Assembly: GCA_031282705.1 (NCBI GenBank)
Contig: JAITDF010000542.1
Location: 1 to 6,679, forward strand
Source of the DNA: Opitutaceae bacterium
Lineage (GTDB): Bacteria; Verrucomicrobiota; Verrucomicrobiia; Opitutales; Opitutaceae
Length of the DNA stretch: 6,679 nucleotides
Direction: 5' to 3'
In this document: positions 1 through 6,679 of the stretch, piece by piece
Layout of the letters: the number at the start of each line of letters is the position of its first letter
Numbering within the stretch: the stretch's first letter is position 1
Program-made: the position numbers and the translations under genes
The notes under the pieces: model-generated
Seen by the model: only the letters and a program-made list of their open reading frames with translations
Told to the model about the DNA's origin: nothing
Databases searched by the model: none

Positions 1-2864
1 CGCACGCCGGCGGTGTCGAGCGCGTTGGAGACCACGACACTGTAATCTCCGGCATCCGTTTTCTGGACATTGGAGATCTTATACGTGCCGGCAGTGGCGC
101 CGGTGATGGGCAGCGCGCCATAATACCATTGATAAACCAGCGAGGGGCGCCCGGTGGCCGCCACCGAAAACTGGACGCTTCCGCCGGTCTCCGCCGCCAC
201 GCCTTGCGGATGCGAGTGGATGACGATGCCCTCCGGCGGCTGCGCAAGCCTCAGGGTATGATTCCCGGTGTCGGCAACCACAAGCCCGCCGGCGGATGTG
301 AGTGCGATGCCGGCGGGTTTGCTGAAACGGGCGGCGGAGCCATCGCCGTCCGCGCTGCCGCCGGCCCCGGCATGGCCGGCGATGGTTTCCACATTCCGGT
401 TCTGAATGGTGAGTTTGCGCACGGTGTCGCTGGCGGCATCCAGCACATAAAGCATTCCCGACGCGTCCAGCACCAGCGCCGAGGGCTGGTTGAACCGCGC
501 GGCCTCCCGCGCCCCGTCGCGGGCGCCGCCCTCGCCAACCGCCCCGGCAAGGGTCGAGATGCCGCCGTCCGGGGTGATGATGCGCACCACGTCGTTCCCG
601 GAGTCGGCCACGTAGATATTATCATTTTGATCCACGGCAACGGCCAGCGGTGCATTAAAACAATCCGCATCGGCCGCCACCGTGCTTACGGTGCCGCCGG
701 CTAGCGTGATTTTGCGGATGCGGTGGTTTCCGGTGTCGGCCACATAAAGGTTTTGTTGGGAGGAATCGAGCGCCAGCCCGCCGGGCGCGTTGAAAAGCGC
801 GCCGGCGCCGCCGGCGGTGTCCGCATAGCCGGCGGAACCGGAGAGGCCGGCCAGCACGGTCAACGTGTCAAGGCTTCCGCCCTCGGGGAATTTATAAATC
901 ACGTGGTCGCCCGTGTCCGCTATGTAAATGGTTCCCGTGCCGGCAACGGCGATTCCTGACGGTTTTATAAACAAATCCGAGACGGTGCCGGCGGCATCCG
1001 TGAGGGCGAGCGTGGTCACTTGCGTCCCGGAAAACGCGAGTTTCCTGACCGTGCCGCCGCCCGCGTTGGCGACATACACGTCGCCCGCGGCGTCCACCGC
1101 CAGGCCGGACGGGGCCGTGAAACGCGCGGCGGCGCCCGCGCCGTCGGCGGTGCCGCCGACGCCCGCCTGACCCGCAAGCGTGGAGACCGTCCAGGGCAGG
1201 GTGATCGTCGGGGCGGACTCTATATTTACGGTGAAAGTCTGTCCGGTGTTGACGATGGAGCCGCCGACGATGGCGCCGTTGCTTGCGGTGACGACAAAGG
1301 ACGCCGGGGCGCCGATGGCTTCGTCCGGCGGGATGCCATGAAGCACGCCGCTTGCGCCATCGAGCGAAAGCCAGTCCGGCTGCCCGGTTATGATGAACTG
1401 CGGGGCCGGGGTGCCGCTTGCCGTCAATATAAACCGGCATTCGACCCCGGCGGCAAAGATGGCGGTGCTCCCGCTCGTAAAGACTGGCGGCGCGCTCGGC
1501 GGCGCGACCGTGGTCGCGCTGGAGACCGCGGGCGTCCCGTCGCCCCGGCTGTTGCATGCGAGCACGCGATAATAGTATAACGTGCCGGCGGCGAGGTTTT
1601 GCACGGTGCAACTCAAAGCCGGACCGAGATCGAGTCCGTTATAAACATCGACGAACTCGCTGAATCCCGGGCCCGTCGCCACATCCAGTTTGTAGCCGGT
1701 CGCCCCCTGGACGGCATCCCAAGTGGCAACGAAGGAACTCGTGGTGATGCCGGAGGCTGCGAGATTCGCGGGGACGGCGGGGGTCGAGGCGGCCTGCGTG
1801 ACGGTCAGGACGGCGGGGTCGGACGTGACCTCGCCGTCTGGAAGGGGGATGTCGTTGCCGACGGTAAGCGTGTAGGTGCCGGAATAACCCGCAAAAGGCG
1901 TGTGGGTGATTCGCAGCGTGCCGCTGGTCGCGCCAGTCAGACGCTCATCGTCGGCCAAGGCCGCGCCGTTGCGTTTCCACTGGTAAACAAGGGGGTCGCG
2001 ACCGGTCACCGTGGTGGAAAGCGTGACCGGCGCGCCTTCGTCCACGGTCTGATCGCCCGGAGAGTAAACAATCGTCGGCGCCAGGCTTGTTTTGGAAAAA
2101 TCAAGATTGGAAAAAGTGCCGGAGGTCTGGCCCATGGTGCTCATCAACTGCATGGCGATGCGGTTGATCGTGCCGGTGACCGGCGTGCTGTCATGCCAGG
2201 TGCCGGAAATTGCATAGGTGGTGTCGCCAGTCCCCTCCATTCCCCACGAGACGGCAAGTCCCGAGCCGGTTTTTTCGAGTCTGAAAAGAACATCGAAGGA
2301 ACCGCCGGAAGTGGCGGATTGTGACAATTTTCCCGATCCGGTGCCGCCGATTATCTCGGCGACCGGCACCGCGGTGGCGTTCGTTGTGGAGTTCCATCCG
2401 CCCGTTCCGCTTCTTTCATACAGCCATTTGCTCGTGCCGACGATGGCGCTGGTGTGATAGCCATACCATCCGTTGATATTTGTCGGGTTCGTGCTGGTTC
2501 CGCCATTATACAATCCCCAGCGAAAACCGCCCGAGGTGAGATTGATGGTCGCGGTAAATGCGAGCTGCCCCGAGAAGGTCAAGATGTCGCCAACCCGGTC
2601 AAGCGTGAGCGCCTGCTCATCAGGCAGCACGGCAAACAGGCCGACGGAGCCTGTTCCGGTCGCCACCAGATTGTTGGTGTCGGTGCCGGTCACGGTGGCG
2701 GCGCCTCCGGTGGTGACCTTCCAGGTGTTGACGGCGGCGGCGTTTGCCGCGGGCAGGGAGAACAGGGCGGTCGCGGCGGCGAGCGAGAGCCCCAAGGCAA
2801 AGGACGCGCCGGGGAATGGGATTGTATTCATGGTAATCGCAAGACGAAGGTTTGGGTTTGCCAT
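1..2864 (-). CDS. Secreted multidomain NHL-propeller / Ig / FN3 protein (C-terminus beyond window)
   Basis: An open frame runs without a stop from an ATG at 2864 to the left edge, giving 954 complete residues. Residues 1-44 look like a signal peptide: Arg7, then a hydrophobic stretch FALGLSLAAATALFSL, ending in an ANA-A type cleavage site. A Gly/Thr/Ser-rich, probably beta-sandwich domain follows (about 45-260, family not recognised). Next come an Ig-like domain (263-357, VYQWKRNG core and SGTYTLTV strand), an FN3 domain (361-452, VPANLAASG start, YYYRVLACNSRG end) and a putative-Ig/cadherin-like domain (about 458-551, PDWLSLDGASGVLHGIP). Six NHL repeats (558 to about 873) suggest a closed six-bladed propeller. 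A second Ig-like domain (876 onward, YQWYYGALPITGAT and DAGDYSVVVSNA) is cut by the edge. Such proteins are exported and usually act in binding or adhesion; no catalytic motif is visible. An in-frame ATG at 2831 is possible, but it would remove the only basic residue of the signal peptide. Neither start has a clear ribosome binding site. The C-terminal anchor (PEP-CTERM, autotransporter or other) is not in the window. Confidence 0.9.
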   Translation of the reverse strand, partial: MANPNLRLAITMNTIPFPGASFALGLSLAAATALFSLPAANAAAVNTWKVTTGGAATVTGTDTNNLVATGTGSVGLFAVLPDEQALTLDRVGDILTFSGQLAFTATINLTSGGFRWGLYNGGTSTNPTNINGWYGYHTSAIVGTSKWLYERSGTGGWNSTTNATAVPVAEIIGGTGSGKLSQSATSGGSFDVLFRLEKTGSGLAVSWGMEGTGDTTYAISGTWHDSTPVTGTINRIAMQLMSTMGQTSGTFSNLDFSKTSLAPTIVYSPGDQTVDEGAPVTLSTTVTGRDPLVYQWKRNGAALADDERLTGATSGTLRITHTPFAGYSGTYTLTVGNDIPLPDGEVTSDPAVLTVTQAASTPAVPANLAASGITTSSFVATWDAVQGATGYKLDVATGPGFSEFVDVYNGLDLGPALSCTVQNLAAGTLYYYRVLACNSRGDGTPAVSSATTVAPPSAPPVFTSGSTAIFAAGVECRFILTASGTPAPQFIITGQPDWLSLDGASGVLHGIPPDEAIGAPASFVVTASNGAIVGGSIVNTGQTFTVNIESAPTITLPWTVSTLAGQAGVGGTADGAGAAARFTAPSGLAVDAAGDVYVANAGGGTVRKLAFSGTQVTTLALTDAAGTVSDLFIKPSGIAVAGTGTIYIADTGDHVIYKFPEGGSLDTLTVLAGLSGSAGYADTAGGAGALFNAPGGLALDSSQQNLYVADTGNHRIRKITLAGGTVSTVAADADCFNAPLAVAVDQNDNIYVADSGNDVVRIITPDGGISTLAGAVGEGGARDGAREAARFNQPSALVLDASGMLYVLDAASDTVRKLTIQNRNVETIAGHAGAGGSADGDGSAARFSKPAGIALTSAGGLVVADTGNHTLRLAQPPEGIVIHSHPQGVAAETGGSVQFSVAATGRPSLVYQWYYGALPITGATAGTYKISNVQKTDAGDYSVVVSNALDTAGV
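245..1193 (-). repeat. Six tandem NHL repeats (coding, within the secreted protein)
   Basis: Six divergent units of about 40-55 codons share the pattern F-x-x-P-x-G/A-[ILV]-A-[ILV]-[DA], then a [YV]-V/I-A-D-[TS]-G-N-[HD] core, then a closing strand ending in LAG or similar. The cores translate as ANAGGGTVRK (about 1045-1075), ADTGDHVIYK (about 892-925), ADTGNHRIRK (about 711-743), ADSGNDVVRI (about 580-612), LDAASDTVRK (about 415-445) and ADTGNHTLRL (about 252-287). Units one and five have lost the NH pair. Several units are followed by an AG-x-x-G-x-A/R-D-G linker, as in bacterial extracellular NHL proteins. Six units are the usual number for a closed NHL propeller. The DNA is too diverged between units to suggest recent duplication. 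Confidence 0.85.
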
Positions 2865-2976
2865 TGGAGCGGGAGGAGACGGTTTTGGAGACGCGAGGGG
2901 GATTGAAAGAACAGCGGGCGGGGTCTCAATCACAGCTTTATTAACACAGTTTATATTCAGAGTGCGCCTCCATTTC
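2865..2976 (-). promoter_or_regulatory. Intergenic leader of the secreted-protein gene with AT-rich block and direct repeat
   Basis: This 112 bp gap separates the stop of the hydrolase-like gene from the ATG of the secreted protein. It contains an AT-rich block (about 2931-2956) in otherwise GC-rich DNA, with TATAAA and TTAATAAA on the minus strand. These could serve as a -10 element, but no good -35 box lies at the right spacing, so no promoter can be fixed. The block holds the direct repeat listed separately. The 25 bases before the ATG at 2864 are pyrimidine-rich and contain no Shine-Dalgarno sequence. I see no stem-loop followed by a T run, so termination after the hydrolase-like gene is not evident and read-through is possible. 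Confidence 0.3.
2931..2954 (-). repeat. Short tandem direct repeat ATAAA(G)CTGTG, possible regulator site
   Basis: On the plus strand CACAGCTTTAT (2931-2941) is followed by CACAGTTTAT (2945-2954). The two copies differ by a single inserted C and start 14 bp apart. On the coding strand they read ATAAACTGTG and ATAAAGCTGTG. The position, in the only AT-rich intergenic block and about 70-120 bp upstream of the candidate starts, would suit a regulator that binds direct repeats. It is short enough to be chance, and no known operator was recognised. Confidence 0.3.
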
Positions 2977-5133
2977 TCACGAGGAATGGGCGCGGTTTAA
3001 CAATGCCAGTTTCCGCTCGAAGTCCCCGGCGATGTCGGGGCCGAGGCACTGGCCCCATTTGCCGCGGGTGGCAATGATGAGCGAGCGGGGATGCGCGGCG
3101 AGGTGGCGCAGGGTTTCCGTGGTGTTGCGGATTTCGTCCGCGATGACCGCCCGGTGCGCGGGCGTCAGGATGCTTTTCTCCGCGATGGCGTGGAAGGAAA
3201 ACTGGTTGCGGAAGGTGGTGAAGAAGAGGCGCAGCCATTTGACGGGGACGGTTTGTTTTTCAATCCACGGGGAGACGCCCTCCCCTTTCGCGGCGGCGGC
3301 GAGGGCGGCCATGCGGGTTTCCGCGGAGTGGAAAAGCGTGATCATCTCGTCGTAAATCGCGCTGATTTCCATGACCTGACCAGGGCTGATGGGGGTGAAA
3401 TCATCAAAAGGATCGGGCGAGTCCATGCGGTAGATTTGCGCGTCCAGATAATAGGATTTTTGGTCCTCGGTCAGGTCGGCGGGCGAAAGGATCAAAGGCT
3501 TTACGAGCCAGCGGAATCGCAGGCCGTTGTCCTGCAAACGCAGGCCCCAGAATTGCGGCCACATCTGGAGGGCGAGGTCTATTTTCAGCCAGGCCTTGCA
3601 AATACCGTCGCGAATCTCCGGGCGCGCGGCGGGGACGAGCCTGGGCAGCAGTTCCACAAAAGTTTCCGGCGGGCCGTCCGCCGCCGTCCAGGTCATCTCG
3701 CGGATGACATCCTGATTGGGATTCACGGGGCAGCTGTCGGGGCTGAGCACGCCCCAGTTGGTGGAGGAAATGTCCGGTCCGTATTCGCGGAGGCTTTTGA
3801 ATTTCCGAAAGGTCAGCAGCGGATGGGGGACGCCGAGGACAGGGTCGAGGTCTTCGCTGAAATCCTGATACTGGCAGAGGCAGACTTCACGTCCGCGCCC
3901 GGCGGCCAGTTCGCGGATGCGGCGCGGGAGCGCGCCGGGGTGGGCGTGGAAGATGGTGAGGTCGCCCAGTTTCACGAGCGTGGTGCCGCAGAAGTGCGCG
4001 GCGCCGGTGTTGTCCTTCACGGCGTAGCCCACGCGGGGGTTCACCTCGCGGTTGAGTTCGTCGAGGCAATTTTCCGGCATGGCCCACGGATTGATCCAGA
4101 CGCGGGCGGCGCAACGGGCCGCGGTCAAAACCTCGTCGAGCATGCGGTGGAATTCGGCGATGCGGTCCACTTCGCGGCGTTTGAGCGGTCCCTCGCCATC
4201 GGGCCAGAAGCGCGTGCCGAGGTCGGCGTGCCAGAAAAAGAGATGCCTGATGTCGGGATACAGACGGAAAATTTCCGTGTAGATGGCGCGGTAGAACGCG
4301 AGCCCTTCGGGGTTGTCGGTGTCGATGCGGTAATACGCAGGGTGGTTGCCGCGCCGAAGGTATTCGTGGCGGAAGGATGAGCCGCGAAGCCGCGGGTGGC
4401 GCTGGAAAAACGCCTCGGGGAAAGTGCGGGGGACGAAGCTGGTGATCGCGGGCTCCAAATCGAAGGCGCGCGCGGTTTCGATGCAGCGTCTGAGCCCGGC
4501 GGCGTGGCTGCGGATGCGCTCCTCGGGCCACACGCCCTCGTGCCATTTCGTCCACACAAACAGGGCCGGCGACGGGTTGGTGAACTGGTAGCCGTCAAAA
4601 AACGCATGCACGGGCTCGGCCTGTGAAAGGCGGTTGCACTCCATGGCCGTGTAGCCGAGCGCGACGAGGTTTTCCGCGTAGCATTCGAGGTCGAAATCAA
4701 AGCCGGTGGGCTGGTAGGTGTTCGCGGCGAAATCCTCCAGGATAAGCCGGTCGCGATGCGGGCTGCGGCGCCGGACGGGCAGCCCGCCAAGCGTGCCGCG
4801 CGCCTGATGATGCAGGTAATACAGAACACCGGCGAGAACGGAGCGGGGGCGATCCCCCGTGAACACAACGGCGCCATCGCGCTCAAAAATCGAAAACGCG
4901 CGCTCCTGTATTTTGTTTTCGGATACAGGCATGATTTCGGACCACGTGCCGACGCGGAACCCGGCCGCCGCCGCGCCGCCCGGCGCGGCGCTCGTGATTC
5001 CGCCCAGCGCGCCGGCCAGCCGGGCGGCGGCGCGGATCACCGCGGGATGGGTGCCCGGCGCGTGCCAGATGGCGGGGGCGGTTTGTTTGCGGCCGGATTC
5101 GGGAGGCATGGAGAAAGTATGGGGAAAGTGCAT
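2977..5133 (-). CDS. Putative glycoside hydrolase of uncharacterised family (GH67/GH20-like barrel)
   Basis: A 718-residue protein with no signal peptide or membrane segment, so probably cytoplasmic. Residues about 25-120 resemble the small alpha/beta domain that precedes the barrel in GH20 and GH67 enzymes, notably the segment FTGDRPRSVLAGVLYYL (91-107), which recalls their 'D-x-x-R-G-x-x-Y-G-x-Y-x-L' region. A barrel appears to begin at RDRLILEDFA (127-136) and run to about 470, with strand-like segments GYTAMECNRL (160-169), LEPAITSFVPRTF (226-238), IRHLFFWHADLG (295-306), ARVWINPW (343-350) and VGYAVKDN (368-375). Candidate acidic or polar active-site residues at strand ends are D304, D312, E314 and K373/D374; none is proven. 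The last 240 residues are mostly helical and Trp-rich, as in the C-terminal domain of GH67 alpha-glucuronidases, whose length (about 680-730) is also similar. I do not see the GH67 catalytic signature, so membership in a named family is not claimed. ATG 5133 lies 41 bp after the upstream stop; ATG 5109 is an in-frame alternative, and neither has a clear ribosome binding site. Confidence 0.6.
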   Translation of the reverse strand: MHFPHTFSMPPESGRKQTAPAIWHAPGTHPAVIRAAARLAGALGGITSAAPGGAAAAGFRVGTWSEIMPVSENKIQERAFSIFERDGAVVFTGDRPRSVLAGVLYYLHHQARGTLGGLPVRRRSPHRDRLILEDFAANTYQPTGFDFDLECYAENLVALGYTAMECNRLSQAEPVHAFFDGYQFTNPSPALFVWTKWHEGVWPEERIRSHAAGLRRCIETARAFDLEPAITSFVPRTFPEAFFQRHPRLRGSSFRHEYLRRGNHPAYYRIDTDNPEGLAFYRAIYTEIFRLYPDIRHLFFWHADLGTRFWPDGEGPLKRREVDRIAEFHRMLDEVLTAARCAARVWINPWAMPENCLDELNREVNPRVGYAVKDNTGAAHFCGTTLVKLGDLTIFHAHPGALPRRIRELAAGRGREVCLCQYQDFSEDLDPVLGVPHPLLTFRKFKSLREYGPDISSTNWGVLSPDSCPVNPNQDVIREMTWTAADGPPETFVELLPRLVPAARPEIRDGICKAWLKIDLALQMWPQFWGLRLQDNGLRFRWLVKPLILSPADLTEDQKSYYLDAQIYRMDSPDPFDDFTPISPGQVMEISAIYDEMITLFHSAETRMAALAAAAKGEGVSPWIEKQTVPVKWLRLFFTTFRNQFSFHAIAEKSILTPAHRAVIADEIRNTTETLRHLAAHPRSLIIATRGKWGQCLGPDIAGDFERKLALLNRAHSS

Positions 5134-5174
5134 GAAGAAAACGCCCGCCGGCGAAGGGGCGCGGCGCGGGGTTT

Positions 5175-6679
5175 TTATTTATTGGAAGCCGGGGAGATGA
5201 TGGTTTCAAAAACGCCCTTGGGCGCGATTTTCTCGACGAGCAACGAGGTGCGCCTCCCGGGCGGATAGCCGGGCGTGGCCGCCACATGGATGCTGAACGC
5301 GCCTTCCGTGCGGATGACGAGATCGAACCGCCGCCCGTCGATGGTGAGCGCGAAACGCGCCTCGTCGCGCGCCTCGCCGCGCCTCACCCCCGACCAGTTT
5401 TTGAACCCTTCGAGGCGGCCCGTGGCGAAACCGGGCTCGGGCGCAAATCCGGCCAGCACCGCCCGCCCGCGGGTCGCGAGCGAGGCGTTGTTTTCAAAAT
5501 GGAGCAGGAACCCGAGAGCGGCGGACGCGGGCGCCGGCGCGGGGGAGTCGGGCTCAAGCGTGAGGCGATCCGCCAGCTTTTCACCATCAATATGAAATTC
5601 GCGGGTGGCGTTCCAACCCGGCACATAGGGGTGCTGGGCGACGACGGCGCGGTTTTCCCGCGCATCGAACGCAAGCAGCCTGCCCGGGCGCCATGTGCTT
5701 TGCGGGAGGCCGTTCACGAGCGGCACATTGTCCGCCAGGCCGGCTTTATAATAGCTTTTATAAAGCGGCGACGAGTATGCGACCGTGCCGGGATCAAGCG
5801 TGACCGGGAGTTTGCCATGACAGGCTTCAAAGCCCGGCGCCTCGGCCTGGGCATGGTTGAGATCGACCTGCCCGAAATGAACAAACACCTGCCAGGGGTC
5901 GTTTTTCAGCACGACAAACCGGGTGCTCTCAAATGCGCGGCTTTTGACCTCCGGGAACGCGGGCGGCGCCGCGTCCGTATCACCGGGGGAGGCGGGAGGA
6001 TTCAACAGCACCGCCCAGTCCTTGATTTTTCCGGCGGCGTGGCATCCGACGTCCGTCGGGAAAAGATGGGCGACCCGCGCAAGGCGCTCCCTCACGCGGG
6101 ATGCCTGCATGCGCCCGGTGACATCCGCGGGGTTCGGCAAAAAGCCGTTCGGGAAACGCAATTCCAGCGGCGCGAGGATGAGGTTTTCCAGAATGGCAGC
6201 CTCGTCCCGGATTTCCTCCATGCGGCCGCGCCGGGCGGCCTCCTCAAAAAAGGGGAGCAATGCGTCAACGACATAATAATTGTAGCCCAGCGACTGCTCG
6301 AACCAGAAGTAATCGGAAGTGACGCCGCGCCCGAGCTGGCGGCGGATGCCCTCTTTGCCGTCAACCACTTCCTTCCAAAGCGCCCCGTCATTATAAAGCA
6401 GGGCGACGAGCCCCTGCGCCGCGCGCTGCCAGCATGCGATGTTGATGGGGCAGGCAAAACCGTCGTCGAGCAGGCGCGCCTCGGGGAGGAAATAGTTCCG
6501 CCTCCAAAACTCTTTTTTATTTTCCGGCACGCGGTCCCAAATCAAAAGAGCGGCCTGGCACATCTGGACGAGCGTGGTGGCGTCATTGAGAAAATTGCCG
6601 AAGAGTTTTCCCTTTAGAATCCCCGACTCATAGGGCGTGATTTGCGGGTAGCCGGAGGCGTATAAATCGATCCAGGCGG
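5175..6679 (-). CDS. Heparinase II/III-type polysaccharide lyase-like protein (N-terminus beyond window)
   Basis: The frame is open from the right edge to a TAA at 5175-5177, giving 500 residues. An ATG at 6563 lies inside the fold and is not the true start: 38 more in-frame residues upstream (WIDLYASGYPQITPYESG...) continue the domain. The first half is helical and matches the alpha/alpha toroid of heparinase II/III and alginate-lyase-like (PL12/15/17/21-type) proteins: CPINIACWQRAAQGL (about 6452-6408), then RGVTSDYFWFEQSLGYNYY (about 6326-6270), which carries the conserved Glu and Tyr residues. From about 5945 a beta-sheet domain follows, with FVHFGQVDLNHAQAE (about 5885-5841), LDPGTVAYSSPLYKSYYKAG (about 5789-5739) and DNVPLVNG (about 5732-5709), corresponding to the family's 'D-x-G...Y...L-[HY]-x-x-[WY]-[YR]...HN-x-V-x-V-D/N-G' region. 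Family enzymes cleave uronic-acid glycosidic bonds by beta-elimination; substrate cannot be read from the sequence. Export cannot be judged because the N-terminus is missing. It is the first visible gene of the run and is followed after 41 bp by the hydrolase-like gene. Confidence 0.82.
   Translation of the reverse strand, partial: AWIDLYASGYPQITPYESGILKGKLFGNFLNDATTLVQMCQAALLIWDRVPENKKEFWRRNYFLPEARLLDDGFACPINIACWQRAAQGLVALLYNDGALWKEVVDGKEGIRRQLGRGVTSDYFWFEQSLGYNYYVVDALLPFFEEAARRGRMEEIRDEAAILENLILAPLELRFPNGFLPNPADVTGRMQASRVRERLARVAHLFPTDVGCHAAGKIKDWAVLLNPPASPGDTDAAPPAFPEVKSRAFESTRFVVLKNDPWQVFVHFGQVDLNHAQAEAPGFEACHGKLPVTLDPGTVAYSSPLYKSYYKAGLADNVPLVNGLPQSTWRPGRLLAFDARENRAVVAQHPYVPGWNATREFHIDGEKLADRLTLEPDSPAPAPASAALGFLLHFENNASLATRGRAVLAGFAPEPGFATGRLEGFKNWSGVRRGEARDEARFALTIDGRRFDLVIRTEGAFSIHVAATPGYPPGRRTSLLVEKIAPKGVFETIISPASNK

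Noticed and set aside
245..1193. Periodic sequence as a possible CRISPR or tandem DNA repeat
   Set aside because: The periodicity is at the protein level (NHL blades); the DNA copies are diverged, and no identical repeat units with unique spacers are present.
892..1611. 239-codon minus-strand frame within the secreted-protein gene
   Set aside because: It is a different frame from the one carrying the FN3, putative-Ig and NHL sequence, and is an Arg/His-rich shadow.
129..2906. Several plus-strand open frames of 150-241 codons (for example 129-704, 1599-2324, 2454-2906)
   Set aside because: All overlap the minus-strand frame that translates into NHL, FN3 and Ig domains without interruption, and their own translations are low-complexity.
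3091..4380. 429-codon open frame on the plus strand opposite the hydrolase-like gene
   Set aside because: It is antisense to a gene with recognisable protein-like sequence. Its translation is rich in Gly, Arg, Ala and Val with no domain pattern, as expected from the complement of GC-rich codons.
5134..5174. GC-rich inverted repeat with a T run between lyase-like and hydrolase-like genes, as a possible terminator
   Set aside because: The best pairing is only CCCGC with GCGGG (or CGCC with GGCG), with mismatches inside, and the T run is four bases and lies right at the next gene start. This is too weak for an intrinsic terminator.
5286..6617. 443-codon open frame on the plus strand opposite the lyase-like gene
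   Set aside because: It is antisense to a gene with clear family motifs. Its translation has no recognisable motif, and it is explained by few stop codons in GC-rich DNA.

Overview
The window is GC-rich and densely coding. All three genes I can support lie on the minus strand, so transcription runs from the right edge to the left edge. From right to left they are: (1) the C-terminal 500 residues of a heparinase II/III-type polysaccharide lyase-like protein, with its start beyond the right edge; (2) a complete 718-residue protein that looks like an uncharacterised (beta/alpha)-barrel glycoside hydrolase, distantly like the GH67/GH20 type; (3) the first 954 residues of a large secreted multidomain protein (signal peptide, beta-rich domain, Ig-like, FN3, putative-Ig/cadherin-like, six-bladed NHL propeller, Ig-like), which runs off the left edge.

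The lyase-like gene and the hydrolase-like gene are 41 bp apart and probably form one transcription unit. The secreted protein follows after a 112 bp gap. That gap is the only clearly AT-rich non-coding stretch and carries a tandem direct repeat, so this gene may have its own promoter. No RNA genes, mobile elements, CRISPR arrays or convincing terminators were seen.

The organism is probably a carbohydrate-degrading member of the Verrucomicrobiota (Opitutaceae-like) or a related group. This is inferred from high GC, no obvious Shine-Dalgarno sequence at the two visible starts, a lyase/hydrolase pair specialised for acidic polysaccharides, and a giant NHL/Ig/FN3 surface protein. No taxonomic marker is present.

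Working model (inference): the lyase-like protein cleaves a uronic-acid-containing polysaccharide and the hydrolase-like protein, which has no signal peptide, trims the resulting oligosaccharides inside the cell. The exported propeller/Ig protein may bind a polymer or sit on the cell surface; its link to the other two genes rests only on adjacency and shared orientation.
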